This document shows, one piece after another, positions 28,055 through 38,444 of a DNA stretch of 64,000 bases (within the stretch, counting starts at the first letter, position 1; each line of letters opens with the position of its first letter). The notes beneath the pieces are model-generated. The model saw only the letters and a list, made by a program, of their open reading frames with translations. It was not told where the DNA came from and did not search any database. Origin of the DNA: Mycobacterium sp. 155 (GTDB lineage: Bacteria; Actinomycetota; Actinomycetes; Mycobacteriales; Mycobacteriaceae); NCBI RefSeq assembly GCF_000373905.1, contig NZ_KB892705.1:4290478-4354477 (forward strand). The letters are read 5' to 3'. The position numbers and the translations under genes were made by a program.

Positions 28055-29578
28055 ATGACCGTGTTTTCACGCCCGGGGGCTGCCGACGCCCTGATGTCTT
28101 TTGAGTCGCGTTACGGCAATTTTGTTGGTGGTGAGTGGGTGGCCCCCGTTGAGGGTCGGTATTTCGAGAATGCGTCGCCGGTGACGGGGCAGGTGTTTTG
28201 TGAGGTGCCGCGGTCGACCGAGGCCGACGTGGAGAAGGCGTTGGATGCGGCGCATGCGGCGGCACCGGCGTGGGGTAAGACCTCGCCGGCGCAGCGGGCG
28301 GTGGTGTTGAACAGGATTGCTGATCGGATTGAGGAGAATCTCGGGTCGATTGCGCTGGCGGAGTCGTGGGATAACGGGAAGCCGATCCGGGAGACGCTCA
28401 ACGCTGATATTCCGTTGGCGGTGGATCATTTCCGGTATTTCGCGGGGGCGATCCGGGCGCAAGAAGGGTCGTTGTCGCAGATCGATGAGGATACGGTCGC
28501 CTACCACTTCCACGAGCCGTTGGGGGTGGTCGGGCAGATCATTCCGTGGAATTTCCCGATTTTGATGGCGACGTGGAAGTTGGCGCCGGCGTTGGCGGCG
28601 GGTAATGCGGTGGTGCTCAAGCCTGCTGAGCAGACCCCGGCCTCGATCCTGTATCTGTTTTCGTTGATCGCTGATTTGTTGCCGGCGGGGGTGGTGAACA
28701 TTGTCAACGGGTTCGGCGTGGAGGCGGGTAAACCGTTGGCCTCGTCGAATCGAATCGCCAAGATTGCATTTACCGGGGAGACCACGACGGGCCGGTTAAT
28801 CATGCAGTACGCCAGTCAAAATTTGATTCCGGTCACCCTGGAACTCGGCGGCAAGAGCCCCAATATTTTCTTCAGTGATGTGATGGCCGCCAATGACGAC
28901 TTTCAGGATAAGGCGTTGGAGGGGTTCACGATGTTCGCCCTGAATCAGGGTGAGGTGTGTACGTGTCCGTCGCGCAGCCTGATTCAGGCTGACATTTTCG
29001 ATGAGTTTGTGGAGTTGGCGGCGATTCGCACCAAGGCGGTGCGGCAGGGCGATCCGTTGGATACCGAGACGATGATCGGCGCGCAGGCCTCCAACGACCA
29101 GTTCGAGAAGATCTTGTCCTATATCGAGATTGGGAAGTCTGAAGGCGCCACGGTGGTCACTGGTGGGGAGCGGGCGGATCTGGGGGGTGAGCTGGCTGGT
29201 GGGTTTTATATTCAGCCGACGATTTTCTCGGGGGACAATAGGATGCGGATTTTCCAGGAGGAGATTTTCGGCCCGGTGGTGTCGGTGACCTCGTTCGGTG
29301 ATTATGACGATGCGATCAGCATCGCTAATGACACGCTGTACGGCCTGGGCGCGGGTGTGTGGAGTCGTGACGGTAATACCGCTTACCGGGCTGGGCGGGA
29401 TATCAAGGCGGGTCGGGTGTGGACCAACTGCTACCACCAGTACCCTGCCCACGCGGCGTTTGGTGGGTACAAGCAGTCCGGGATCGGCCGCGAGAACCAC
29501 AAGATGATGCTGGATCACTACCAGCAGACCAAGAACCTGCTGGTGTCCTACAGCAACAAAGCCCAAGGATTCTTCTAG
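28055..29578 (+). CDS. aldA: Aldehyde dehydrogenase, AldA/ExaC type (Rv0458 ortholog)
   Basis: 507 residues. [12 protein letters not shown] carries the catalytic Asn and [12 protein letters not shown] the Glu. The active-site region reads [14 protein letters not shown], the CxC type seen in ExaC-like acetaldehyde/long-chain aldehyde dehydrogenases. The start is ATG 28055 with GAGGAG upstream. Codon use in about 28100-29400 is unlike its neighbours: TTG for Leu, AAT, TTT, GAT and GGT are frequent. The last 150 bases return to the C-ending style, so the gene looks mosaic. It forms an operon with the DUF779 gene, which starts three bases after its stop. Confidence 0.93.
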   Translation: MTVFSRPGAADALMSFESRYGNFVGGEWVAPVEGRYFENASPVTGQVFCEVPRSTEADVEKALDAAHAAAPAWGKTSPAQRAVVLNRIADRIEENLGSIALAESWDNGKPIRETLNADIPLAVDHFRYFAGAIRAQEGSLSQIDEDTVAYHFHEPLGVVGQIIPWNFPILMATWKLAPALAAGNAVVLKPAEQTPASILYLFSLIADLLPAGVVNIVNGFGVEAGKPLASSNRIAKIAFTGETTTGRLIMQYASQNLIPVTLELGGKSPNIFFSDVMAANDDFQDKALEGFTMFALNQGEVCTCPSRSLIQADIFDEFVELAAIRTKAVRQGDPLDTETMIGAQASNDQFEKILSYIEIGKSEGATVVTGGERADLGGELAGGFYIQPTIFSGDNRMRIFQEEIFGPVVSVTSFGDYDDAISIANDTLYGLGAGVWSRDGNTAYRAGRDIKAGRVWTNCYHQYPAHAAFGGYKQSGIGRENHKMMLDHYQQTKNLLVSYSNKAQGFF

Positions 29579-29580
29579 AC

Positions 29581-30054
29581 ATGACCGGCAGAGTCCTCAT
29601 CACCCAATCCGCCGCGGACCTGCTAGTGACATTGCAGGAGCGGCACGGGGCGTTGATGTTTCACCAGTCCGGCGGGTGCTGTGATGGGTCGTCGCCCATG
29701 TGTTATCCCGAGGGTGATTTCATCGTCGGGGACCGCGACATCCTGCTGGGTGTCCTCGACGTGGGTAACGCCGGTGTGCCGGTGTGGATCTCCGGGCCGC
29801 AGTTCGACGCGTGGAAACACACCCAGTTGGTCATCGATGTGGTGCCGGGCCGGGGCGGCGGGTTCAGCCTGGAGGCGCCTGAAGGCATGCGCTTCTTGTC
29901 GCGCGGCCGGGCGTTCACCGCCGCCGAGATCGACGAACTCGCCGCGTGCCCGCCGCCGACCGGCGCCGAGTACGCGGCCGGCAAGCGCCCGGCGGATACG
30001 GGTAGCCACATCGTGGCCGAGGCCTCCGACGCCTGCCCGGTGCCTCAGAGGTAG
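29581..30054 (+). CDS. DUF779 protein (Rv0459 type), partner of aldehyde dehydrogenase
   Basis: 157 residues. DUF779 proteins are regularly encoded beside ExaC-type aldehyde dehydrogenases. The N-terminal part has a cysteine cluster in SGGCCDGSSPMCYPEGDF, which suggests metal or Fe-S binding. The core continues DVGNAGVPVWISGPQFDAWKHTQL. It starts two bases after the aldA stop, so it is almost certainly coupled. The biochemical role is unknown; activation or metallation of the dehydrogenase is a guess. Confidence 0.88.
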   Translation: MTGRVLITQSAADLLVTLQERHGALMFHQSGGCCDGSSPMCYPEGDFIVGDRDILLGVLDVGNAGVPVWISGPQFDAWKHTQLVIDVVPGRGGGFSLEAPEGMRFLSRGRAFTAAEIDELAACPPPTGAEYAAGKRPADTGSHIVAEASDACPVPQR

Positions 30055-30096
30055 TGATTCACCCGGATCACTCGGTGGGGACATTGCCTCGCCCAC

Positions 30097-30102
30097 TAGG
30101 GT
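30097..30102 (+). promoter_or_regulatory. -10 element for lpdC (leaderless type)
   Basis: TAGGGT followed by six bases and GTG at 30109. No Shine-Dalgarno match. Confidence 0.5.
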
Positions 30103-30108
30103 GGGGGC

Positions 30109-31509
30109 GTGACCCACTTTGACGTTGTTGTTCTCGGAGCTGGTCCTGGTGGATACGTTGCGGCTATTCGTGCCGCTCAACTGGGGCTGAACACTGCCAT
30201 CATCGAACCCAGGTATTGGGGTGGGGTGTGCCTCAACGTCGGGTGTATCCCGTCGAAGGCGTTGCTGCGCAATGCCGAGCTCGCCCACATCTTCGCCAAG
30301 GAAGCCAAGACCTTCGGCATCAGCGGCGAGGCCAGCTTCGATTACGGTGCGGCGTTCGACCGCAGCCGCAAGGTCGCCGAGGGCCGGGTCGCCGGTGTGC
30401 ACTTCCTGATGAAGAAGAACAAGATCACCGAGATCCACGGCTACGGCACCTTCACCGGGCCGAATGCGATCTCGGTCAAGCTCAACGACGGTGGCACTGA
30501 AGAGGTCACGTTCTCCCATGCCATCATCGCCACCGGGTCCTCGACGCGGCTGGTGCCCGGAACCACGCTGTCGGACAACGTGGTCACCTACGAGACGCAG
30601 ATCCTTTCCCGCGAGTTGCCTTCGTCGATCATCATCGCCGGGGCAGGGGCCATCGGCATGGAGTTCGCCTATGTGCTCAAGAACTACGGCGTCGATGTCA
30701 CCATCGTGGAGTTTCTGCCGCGCGCACTGCCCAACGAGGACGTCGAGGTGTCCAAGGAGATCGAAAAGCAGTACAAGAAGTTGGGCGTGAAGATCCTCAC
30801 CGGCACCAAGGTCGAAGGCATCGCCGACGAGGGCGGTGAGGGGCCCGTAACCGTCACCGTGAGCAAGGACGGCAAGACCGAGGAGCTTAAAGCCGACAAG
30901 GTGCTGCAGGCCATCGGGTTTGCGCCCAATGTCGAGGGCATGGGGCTGGAGGCGGCGGGGGTGGCGTTGACCGACCGCAAGGCCATCGGCATCGATGACT
31001 ACATGCGCACCAACGTGCCCAACATTTATGCGATCGGTGATGTCACCGGCAAGCTGCAGCTCGCGCACGTGGCCGAGGCCCAAGGTGTGGTGGCCGCCGA
31101 GACCATCGGTGGTGCCGAGACGTTGCCACTCGGGGACTACCGGATGATGCCGCGGGCCACGTTCTGCCAGCCGCAGGTCGCCAGTTTCGGATTGACCGAG
31201 GAGCAGGCCCGCGCCGAGGGGTACGACGTCGTCGTCGCAAAGTTCCCGTTCACTGCCAACGGCAAGGCGCACGGCCTGGCCGATCCGACCGGGTTCGTCA
31301 AACTGATCGCCGACAAGAAGCACTTGGAGTTGCTCGGCGGTCACCTGATCGGACCCGACGTCTCCGAGTTGCTGCCGGAGCTGACCCTGGCGCAGAAGTG
31401 GGACCTGACCGCCAACGAGCTGGCCCGCAACGTGCACACCCATCCGACCCTGTCGGAAGCGCTGCAGGAATGCTTCCACGGCCTCACCGGCCACATGATC
31501 AACTTTTGA
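30109..31509 (+). CDS. lpdC: Dihydrolipoyl dehydrogenase
   Basis: 466 residues. It reoxidises dihydrolipoamide in 2-oxoacid dehydrogenase complexes and, in M. tuberculosis, in the peroxynitrite reductase/peroxidase. The FAD motif is [10 protein letters not shown] and the redox disulfide is CLNVGC. The NAD motif is [14 protein letters not shown], the second FAD motif is [10 protein letters not shown], and the C-terminal catalytic His-Glu lies in [10 protein letters not shown]. The stop overlaps the TTG start of the next small membrane gene. Confidence 0.97.
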   Translation: MTHFDVVVLGAGPGGYVAAIRAAQLGLNTAIIEPRYWGGVCLNVGCIPSKALLRNAELAHIFAKEAKTFGISGEASFDYGAAFDRSRKVAEGRVAGVHFLMKKNKITEIHGYGTFTGPNAISVKLNDGGTEEVTFSHAIIATGSSTRLVPGTTLSDNVVTYETQILSRELPSSIIIAGAGAIGMEFAYVLKNYGVDVTIVEFLPRALPNEDVEVSKEIEKQYKKLGVKILTGTKVEGIADEGGEGPVTVTVSKDGKTEELKADKVLQAIGFAPNVEGMGLEAAGVALTDRKAIGIDDYMRTNVPNIYAIGDVTGKLQLAHVAEAQGVVAAETIGGAETLPLGDYRMMPRATFCQPQVASFGLTEEQARAEGYDVVVAKFPFTANGKAHGLADPTGFVKLIADKKHLELLGGHLIGPDVSELLPELTLAQKWDLTANELARNVHTHPTLSEALQECFHGLTGHMINF

Positions 31510-31775
31510 GAAACGAGATCGTCGCCGGTATCGGCGGATTGGTCGTCGGCCACATCCTGTGGCTGATGGCGATTTCGTTGGCCACCGACAGCGGCTACGT
31601 CAACCAGTGGGTGCTGGTGGTGGCTGCGGTGTCCTTTCTCGTCGGTGTGGCGGGGGGCGTGCTGGGCTGGCGCAAGTATCAGCAGGAGGCCAACGCATGG
31701 GCGGCGTTCCTGTGGCTGCTACCGGTCTCGCCGGTGCTGTTGTCGATCGCGGTGCTCGGGGTGACGTACCTCTAA
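31506..31775 (+). CDS. Small membrane protein (Rv0463 type)
   Basis: 89 residues with three hydrophobic spans (about 5-25, 33-52 and 67-87). The start is a TTG overlapping the lpdC stop (TTGA), giving [11 protein letters not shown]; the frame is open further upstream but overlaps lpdC. No family motif is visible. Translation is coupled to lpdC. It converges with the Rv0464c-type gene. Confidence 0.75.
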   Translation: MRNEIVAGIGGLVVGHILWLMAISLATDSGYVNQWVLVVAAVSFLVGVAGGVLGWRKYQQEANAWAAFLWLLPVSPVLLSIAVLGVTYL

Positions 31776-31782
31776 GCGCGCT

Positions 31783-32334
31783 TCAGTCGGGGAAGTCCAG
31801 CGGGATCCGCAGCGTCGTCATCGTTGCCGCCAGCGCATCGTATTGCCCTGCCAGCATGCAGAATTCGATGAGCTGGGTGCGGCTGAGGATCGCCGAGAGC
31901 GCGGCCCAGGTCTCCGATGACATCGAGCGGGTGACAACGAACTCGTCGGTCGCGGTGATGAGGACCCGCTGCTGATCGGTCAGACCCTCGGCGTCGGGAC
32001 CCTCGAAGATGCGGGCCTGGGTTTCACTGTCCACCCCACGGGTGCGCGCCAGCCGGCGGTGCTGTTGCAGTTCGTACTCGCAGTCACGCAGGTGTGCGAC
32101 GCGCAGGATCACCAGTTCGGCGTCTTTGCGAGGCAGCTTGCCGAGCGGTCCGAGCAGTAGACCTGCTGACGGTAACCAGGCCAGGAACAGCAGCTTGTGC
32201 TGACCGAGCACGTTGAACAGGGTGAACCGCGGTGCCCGGATGGCCCGCGCGCCCGCCTTGGCGATGACCCAGTTGATCGGCCCCAGCTCCCGGAATCCGC
32301 CCGGTGCGATGCGGGCAGGCTCAAGTGTGCTCAC
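31783..32334 (-). CDS. Carboxymuconolactone decarboxylase/AhpD-fold protein (Rv0464c type)
   Basis: 183 residues. The AhpD-like core is LPRKDAELVILRVAHLRDCEYELQQHRRLA, but the CxxC redox pair of true AhpD is absent: only one cysteine is in the helix, so it is unlikely to be an alkylhydroperoxidase. The start is GTG at 32334. Members act as decarboxylases or unknown small-molecule enzymes. It follows ramB in the same direction, 63 bases away. Confidence 0.85.
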   Translation of the reverse strand: MSTLEPARIAPGGFRELGPINWVIAKAGARAIRAPRFTLFNVLGQHKLLFLAWLPSAGLLLGPLGKLPRKDAELVILRVAHLRDCEYELQQHRRLARTRGVDSETQARIFEGPDAEGLTDQQRVLITATDEFVVTRSMSSETWAALSAILSRTQLIEFCMLAGQYDALAATMTTLRIPLDFPD

Positions 32335-32397
32335 CTAGCCGAGTCTGGCATAGGGGTGTGTCCGGCTGGGGGTACGAACCCCGAGTCGCGGCAAAAT

Positions 32398-33813
32398 TCA
32401 GGACTTCTTGACCAGATACGGCAACACCGTCGAGCGGTGTTCGTCGAGGTCCAGCGCCCTCCCGAGGGCGGGGAAGGCCCGCTGAGGGCAGTTGTCGCGT
32501 TCGCATACCCGGCAACCGGATCCGATCGGCGTGCTGACCTCACCCGAGAGGTCGAGGCCATCGGAGTAGACCAGCCGATGGGCATGACGCAATTCGCATC
32601 CGAGACCGATCGCGAAAGTCTTGCCGGGCTGGCCATATCGCGAAGCGCGGCGCTCGACGGTGCGGGCCACCCACATGTAATTGCGTCCGTCGGGCATCTG
32701 CGCGATCTGCACCAGGATCTTGCCCGGGTTGCCGAATGTCTCGTAGACGTTCCACAACGGGCAGGTGCCGCCCGAGGAAGAGAAGTGGAAACCGGTGGCG
32801 GACTGGCGCTTTGACATGTTCCCGGCCCGGTCGACGCGGACGAACGACAACGGCACGCCACGCATCGACGGGCGTTGCAGCGTCGAAAGTCGATGGGAGA
32901 CAGTCTCATAGCTCACGGAGTAGAAGGCGGACAGACGCTCGACGTCGTAGCGGAAGTTCTCGGCGACCTCGTGGAACTGCCGGTAGGGCAACATCGTCGC
33001 GGCCGCGAAGTAATTGGCCAGCCCCAGCCGCGCGAGCTTACGTGATTCGTCACTGGTGAAGTTTCCTTCGGCGACCTGCGCATCGATCAGGTCGCCGAAT
33101 TCCAGATAAGCCAGCTCGGCAGCGAGCTTGAACACGTACTGCCCCGAGGAAAGGTGGCCGCCGATCTCCAGCGTCTTGGTCTGCGGGTCGTAGCGGTGCA
33201 TCACCGTGTCGCCGGGGTCGATACGTTTGACGATGCGCACACCGTGCACCATGGTGAGTCGCTCGGAGAGCTCGCGCGAAAGCTCGGCCCGGTGCATCCT
33301 CATGCGGATGGTGAAATCTTCTGCCGCGGTGTCGAGTTCGTGTAGATAGTTCTGCCGTTGATAGAAGAAGTCGCGAACTTCCTCGTGCGGCATGGTGATC
33401 GAGCCGCTGCCGCTGCTGTCGGAATATCGGCCTTCGGTGACTGCGGCGAGTTGTGTTGTGGTGAGCCGATAGCGTTGATGCAGATTGACCATCGCCTGCG
33501 CCAGCGTCGGGTGGGTGTTGACGATGTCGGCGACCTCGGCGACGTCGACATCGATGCCGAGGTCGCGGTCCATCGTTACCTCGCGCAGTTCGGCGACCAA
33601 ACGGGTGTCGTCGTGTGATGCGAAGAAGGTGGCGTCCACGCCGAATACCTCGGTGATGCGCAGCAACACCGACACCGTCAGGGGCCGGACGTCATGCTCG
33701 ATCTGGTTGAGGTAGCTGGGGGAGATGTCGAGCATCTGCGCCAGTGCGGCCTGGCTGAAACCGCGTTCGCTGCGCAGTTGCCGCACCCGCGAGCCGACGA
33801 AGGTTTTTGCCAC
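32398..33813 (-). CDS. ramB: Transcriptional regulator RamB (glyoxylate/acetate metabolism)
   Basis: 471 residues. The N-terminal XRE helix-turn-helix is at about 8-62 (LRSERGFSQAALAQMLDISPSYLNQIE). A central IrrE/DUF955-like region lacks the HExxH protease motif. The C-terminal short-chain fatty-acyl regulator domain has a cysteine cluster (SGCRVCERDNC) that may bind metal. The M. tuberculosis ortholog Rv0465c represses icl1 and its own gene. The GTG at 33813 is chosen because VAKTFVGSRVRQLR starts the family and a TAGGCT box lies seven bases upstream. RamB-like boxes occur before icl in this window. Confidence 0.93.
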   Translation of the reverse strand: MAKTFVGSRVRQLRSERGFSQAALAQMLDISPSYLNQIEHDVRPLTVSVLLRITEVFGVDATFFASHDDTRLVAELREVTMDRDLGIDVDVAEVADIVNTHPTLAQAMVNLHQRYRLTTTQLAAVTEGRYSDSSGSGSITMPHEEVRDFFYQRQNYLHELDTAAEDFTIRMRMHRAELSRELSERLTMVHGVRIVKRIDPGDTVMHRYDPQTKTLEIGGHLSSGQYVFKLAAELAYLEFGDLIDAQVAEGNFTSDESRKLARLGLANYFAAATMLPYRQFHEVAENFRYDVERLSAFYSVSYETVSHRLSTLQRPSMRGVPLSFVRVDRAGNMSKRQSATGFHFSSSGGTCPLWNVYETFGNPGKILVQIAQMPDGRNYMWVARTVERRASRYGQPGKTFAIGLGCELRHAHRLVYSDGLDLSGEVSTPIGSGCRVCERDNCPQRAFPALGRALDLDEHRSTVLPYLVKKS

Positions 33814-33820
33814 GTCAACC

Positions 33821-33826
33821 AGCCTA
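33821..33826 (-). promoter_or_regulatory. -10 element for ramB (leaderless type)
   Basis: TAGGCT on the minus strand, seven bases before the GTG at 33813. Confidence 0.45.
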
Positions 33827-33930
33827 ACTACGGCGTGAAGGGTGGCTTTGCATGCTTGGCAGAGCGATCGTTGGGGCGGTATCGCGGTGCCTGGCATGAT
33901 CGCCCTAGGCGACCGATTGGGGAGATCGAG

Positions 33931-34752
33931 ATGACGGATTCCGCAGACAAGCCGACGGCCGGACTGGGCAAAGTCATGATGCCGGTACTGGATCCGCATC
34001 CCGACGTCTTCGACCGCGAATGGCCGCTGCGGGTCGGCGACATCGATCGGGTGGGCCGGCTGCGGTTCGATGCGGCGTGCCGCCACATCCAGGACATCGG
34101 ATCCGATCAGCTGCGTGAGATGGGCTTCGAGGAGACTCACCCGTTGTGGATCGTCCGGCGGACCATGATCGACCTGATCCGTCCCGTCGAGTTCCAGGAC
34201 ATGCTGCGGATGCGGCGCTGGTGTTCGGGGACGTCGAACCGGTGGTGCGAGATGCGGGTGCGCATAGACGGCCGCAAGGGCGGCCTGATGGAATCCGAGG
34301 CGTTCTGGATCAACATCAACCGCGAGACCCAGGGGCCGGCCCGCATCTCCGACGACTTCCTCGAAGGTCTGCGACGAACGACGGACGAGTCCCGGCTGCG
34401 CTGGAAGCCCTACTTGAAACCGGGCAGCCGCGAGGACGCTGTCGAGATCAGGGAGTATCCGGTCCGGGTTTCGGACATCGACCTGTTCGACCACATGAAC
34501 AACTCGGTCTACTGGACAGTCATCGAGGACTACCTGCACTCCCGCCCGGAGTTGCTCGCCGGACCACTGCGGGTGGCCATCGAGCACGACGCGGCGGTGG
34601 CTCTCGGCGAGAAGCTTGAGATCCTCTCGCACGTGTACCCGGCGGGGTCGACGGACAAGTTCGGGCCGGAGCTGGCCGATCGAACTGTTATAACGCTCAC
34701 ATATGTGGTCGGCGACGAGGCCAAAGCGATCGCCGCGCTGTTCTCCCTCTGA
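33931..34752 (+). CDS. Acyl-ACP thioesterase-like double hot-dog protein (Rv0466 type)
   Basis: 273 residues made of two hot-dog halves, like FatA/FatB acyl-ACP thioesterases. The first half has REWPLRVGDIDRVGRLRFDA. The second has VRVSDIDLFDHMNNSVYW, where the Asp, His and Asn are the expected active-site region. It probably hydrolyses acyl-ACP or acyl-CoA thioesters. The ATG at 33931 has GGGGAG eight bases upstream. It is divergent from ramB and lies directly before icl. Confidence 0.85.
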   Translation: MTDSADKPTAGLGKVMMPVLDPHPDVFDREWPLRVGDIDRVGRLRFDAACRHIQDIGSDQLREMGFEETHPLWIVRRTMIDLIRPVEFQDMLRMRRWCSGTSNRWCEMRVRIDGRKGGLMESEAFWININRETQGPARISDDFLEGLRRTTDESRLRWKPYLKPGSREDAVEIREYPVRVSDIDLFDHMNNSVYWTVIEDYLHSRPELLAGPLRVAIEHDAAVALGEKLEILSHVYPAGSTDKFGPELADRTVITLTYVVGDEAKAIAALFSL

Positions 34753-34758
34753 TCGCTT

Positions 34759-34798
34759 CCGATTTAGCAGTACGAGCGTACTGACCTGCGTAAATCGG
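34759..34798. promoter_or_regulatory. Nested inverted repeat after thioesterase gene
   Basis: Outer arms CCGATTTA and TAAATCGG enclose a second dyad, CAGTACG-AG-CGTACTG (34768-34783). It starts seven bases after the thioesterase stop and could terminate that transcript or be an operator of the icl promoter. Confidence 0.45.
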
Positions 34799-34839
34799 TT
34801 ACCGGCGAGTAGCTTCTGAACCGGTAAAGCCAACATGCT

Positions 34840-34860
34840 TCTTTGCAAACTTCGCAAGTT
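34840..34860. promoter_or_regulatory. RamB-like double box in icl promoter region
   Basis: CTTTGCAAAC is followed at once by TTCGCAAGTT. The TTTGCAAA and TTCGCAAG cores resemble the RamB motif of corynebacteria and mycobacteria. It lies about 150 bases before the icl start. Confidence 0.55.
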
Positions 34861-35009
34861 AACGTGGCCATTTGGCGAAAATTGGCAACTGAAACATGTG
34901 GACCTGCGGTTATGTGCTGTGCCATCGTCGAATTAGCACATCAGTGAAGTTGTTGTGGTGTTAACAGATCGATGACGTCGCAGCATCTCGCAACCGAAGG
35001 AGCAGTCCT

Positions 35010-36296
35010 ATGTCGATCGTGGGCACCCCGAAGTCACCGGAACAGATTCAGCACGACTGGGATCACAACCCCCGCTGGAGGGGCGTCACCCGCACCTACA
35101 CCCCGGCAGACGTCGTCGCCCTGCAGGGGCATGTCGTCGAGGAGGCCACCCTGGCCCGCCGGGGCGCCGAGGTGCTGTGGGATCAGCTCCACAACATGGA
35201 CTTCGTCAATGCGCTCGGCGCGCTGACCGGCAACATGGCCGTGCAGCAGGTCCGCGCCGGTCTCAAGGCCATCTACCTGTCGGGTTGGCAGGTCGCCGGC
35301 GACGCCAACCTGTCCGGCCACACCTACCCCGACCAGAGCCTGTACCCGGCCAACTCGGTGCCGCAGGTCGTCCGCCGCATCAACAACGCGCTGCTGCGCG
35401 CCGACGAGATCGCCAAGGTCGAGGGGGACACCTCGGTAGAGAATTGGCTGGCCCCGATCGTCGCCGACGGCGAGGCCGGCTTCGGCGGCGCGCTCAACGT
35501 CTACGAGCTGCAGAAGGCCATGATCGCCGCGGGTGTGGCCGGTTCGCACTGGGAGGACCAGCTGGCGTCGGAGAAGAAGTGTGGTCACCTCGGCGGCAAG
35601 GTGCTGATCCCGACCCAGCAGCACATCCGCACTTTGACATCTGCCAGGCTCGCGGCTGACGTGGCCGACGTGCCGACCGTCGTCATCGCCCGTACCGACG
35701 CCGAGGCCGCCACCCTGATCACCAGCGACGTCGACGAGCGCGACCGCCCGTTCATCACCGGCGAGCGCACCGCCGAGGGCTTCTACCGAGTCCGCAACGG
35801 CCTGGAACCGTGCATCGCCCGGGCCAGGGCCTACGCGCCGTACTCCGACCTGATCTGGATGGAGACCGGCACGCCGGATCTGGAGCTGGCGGCTAAGTTC
35901 GCCGAGGGTGTCAAGAGCGAGTTCCCCGACCAGATGTTGGCCTACAACTGCTCACCGTCGTTCAACTGGCGCAAGCACCTGGACGACGCGACCATCGCGA
36001 AGTTCCAGAAGGAGCTCGGCGCGATGGGCTTCAAGTTCCAGTTCATCACGCTGGCCGGCTTCCACGCCCTGAACTACTCGATGTTCGATCTGGCCCACGG
36101 TTACGCCCGCAACCAGATGGCCGCTTACGTCGAGCTGCAGGAACGCGAGTTCGCCGCCGAGGCGCGCGGCTACACCGCCACCAAGCACCAGCGCGAGGTC
36201 GGCGCCGGTTACTTCGACCGGATCGCCACCACCGTGGATCCGACCAGCTCGACCACCGCGCTTGCGGGCTCGACCGAAGAGGGGCAGTTCCACTGA
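35010..36296 (+). CDS. icl: Isocitrate lyase
   Basis: 428 residues. It cleaves isocitrate (and 2-methylisocitrate) to glyoxylate and succinate (or pyruvate) for growth on acetate, fatty acids and propionyl units. The catalytic loop [10 protein letters not shown] carries the active-site Cys and His. The length matches the short Icl1 form. GGAG lies upstream of the ATG at a suitable distance. The 257 bases upstream carry RamB-like boxes. It is followed by a hairpin terminator and then fadB2. Confidence 0.98.
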   Translation: MSIVGTPKSPEQIQHDWDHNPRWRGVTRTYTPADVVALQGHVVEEATLARRGAEVLWDQLHNMDFVNALGALTGNMAVQQVRAGLKAIYLSGWQVAGDANLSGHTYPDQSLYPANSVPQVVRRINNALLRADEIAKVEGDTSVENWLAPIVADGEAGFGGALNVYELQKAMIAAGVAGSHWEDQLASEKKCGHLGGKVLIPTQQHIRTLTSARLAADVADVPTVVIARTDAEAATLITSDVDERDRPFITGERTAEGFYRVRNGLEPCIARARAYAPYSDLIWMETGTPDLELAAKFAEGVKSEFPDQMLAYNCSPSFNWRKHLDDATIAKFQKELGAMGFKFQFITLAGFHALNYSMFDLAHGYARNQMAAYVELQEREFAAEARGYTATKHQREVGAGYFDRIATTVDPTSSTTALAGSTEEGQFH

Positions 36297-36307
36297 GCTT
36301 GACAGCG

Positions 36308-36340
36308 CAGGCCCCGCTCAGAAATCTTGGGCGGGGCCTG
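36308..36340 (+). terminator. Hairpin terminator after icl
   Basis: CAGGCCCCGC and GCGGGGCCTG form a perfect 10-bp stem around a 13-base loop. There is no T tract, as is common in mycobacteria. Confidence 0.7.
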
Positions 36341-36401
36341 TCGCGTGTTCGAGTATTGAGACGAAAGTGAATGTCCCGGACGCGAGGAGGACTAAACGAG
36401 T

Positions 36402-37262
36402 ATGAGCAATCAAATTGAACGAGTGGGTGTTATCGGCGCCGGGCAGATGGGCGCCGGCATTGCCGAGGTGTCGGCCCGGGCCGGCGCCGACGTCTTGGTC
36501 TTCGAGACCACCGATGAGCTGATCGCCGCCGGACGCAACCGCATCACCAAATCCCTGGAGCGCGGTGTGAAAGCGGGCAAAGTCGCCGAGCGCGAAAAAG
36601 ACGACGCACTGGCAAAGCTCAAATTCACCACCAGCATGGCCGATCTCGCCGACCGGCAACTCGTCATCGAAGCGGTGATCGAGGACGAGAACGTCAAGGC
36701 CAAGATCTTCGCCGAGCTCGACCGGGTGGTCACCGACCCGGACGCCGTGCTGGCGTCGAACACCTCGAGCATCCCGATCATGAAACTCGCAGCGGTTACC
36801 CAGGATCCTGCCAGGGTGCTGGGCCTGCACTTCTTCAACCCGGTGCCGGTGCTGCCCTTGGTCGAGCTGGTCAGCACGCTCGTGACCAGCGACGATGCGG
36901 CCGCGCGGGCCGAGGAGTTCGCGAGCGCGGTGCTCGGAAAGCAGGTCGTGCGCTGCGCTGACCGGTCCGGTTTCGTGGTCAATGCGTTGCTAGTTCCGTA
37001 CCTGCTTGCGGCAGTCCGGATGGTCGAGGGCGGATTCGCCACGATCGAGGATGTCGACAAGGCGGTCGTCGCCGGACTCTCGCATCCGATGGGCCCGCTG
37101 CGACTCTCTGACCTGGTCGGCCTCGATACATTAAAGCTGATCGCGGACAAGATGTTTGAAGAGTTCAAGGAGCCGCTGTATGCCGCTCCACCGCTGTTGC
37201 TGCGCATGGTCGAGGCGGGGCAGCTCGGGAAGAAGTCGGGGAAAGGCTTCTACACCTACTGA
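36402..37262 (+). CDS. fadB2: 3-hydroxybutyryl-CoA dehydrogenase
   Basis: 286 residues. It interconverts 3-hydroxyacyl-CoA and acetoacetyl-CoA with NAD(P). The N-terminal Rossmann motif is GAGQMGAGIAEVSARAG. LHFFNPVPVLPLVELV carries the catalytic His region, and the C-terminal dimer domain ends GKKSGKGFYTY. GGAGGA lies before the ATG. It is adjacent to icl, as in M. tuberculosis, and serves fatty-acid breakdown or butyrate-type metabolism. Confidence 0.95.
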   Translation: MSNQIERVGVIGAGQMGAGIAEVSARAGADVLVFETTDELIAAGRNRITKSLERGVKAGKVAEREKDDALAKLKFTTSMADLADRQLVIEAVIEDENVKAKIFAELDRVVTDPDAVLASNTSSIPIMKLAAVTQDPARVLGLHFFNPVPVLPLVELVSTLVTSDDAAARAEEFASAVLGKQVVRCADRSGFVVNALLVPYLLAAVRMVEGGFATIEDVDKAVVAGLSHPMGPLRLSDLVGLDTLKLIADKMFEEFKEPLYAAPPLLLRMVEAGQLGKKSGKGFYTY

Positions 37263-38282
<1,020 letters not shown>

Positions 38283-38444
38283 TTCCTCGGTGCACTTAGC
38301 GGGGATATCCCGCCCGGTCGAGCGCATTCCAGGCGCGGGCGACGATCTCGGGTCCTCGGTATCGCAGTTGCCGGACGCGTCATCGGGTAGCCACTTGCTG
38401 CCGAGGACTCCGACGCCTGCCCGGTTCCCGCCTCGGCGGACCAA

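Noticed and set aside
29623..31494. 623-codon minus-strand frame opposite DUF779 and lpdC
   Set aside because: Antisense to two clearly identified genes; no motif in its own product.
38283..38444. Gap between umaA and the second PPK2 as a remnant of pcaA
   Set aside because: The 161 bases show no methyltransferase-like reading frame or motif; only a short GCGGG/CCCGC dyad near 38299-38313 is visible.
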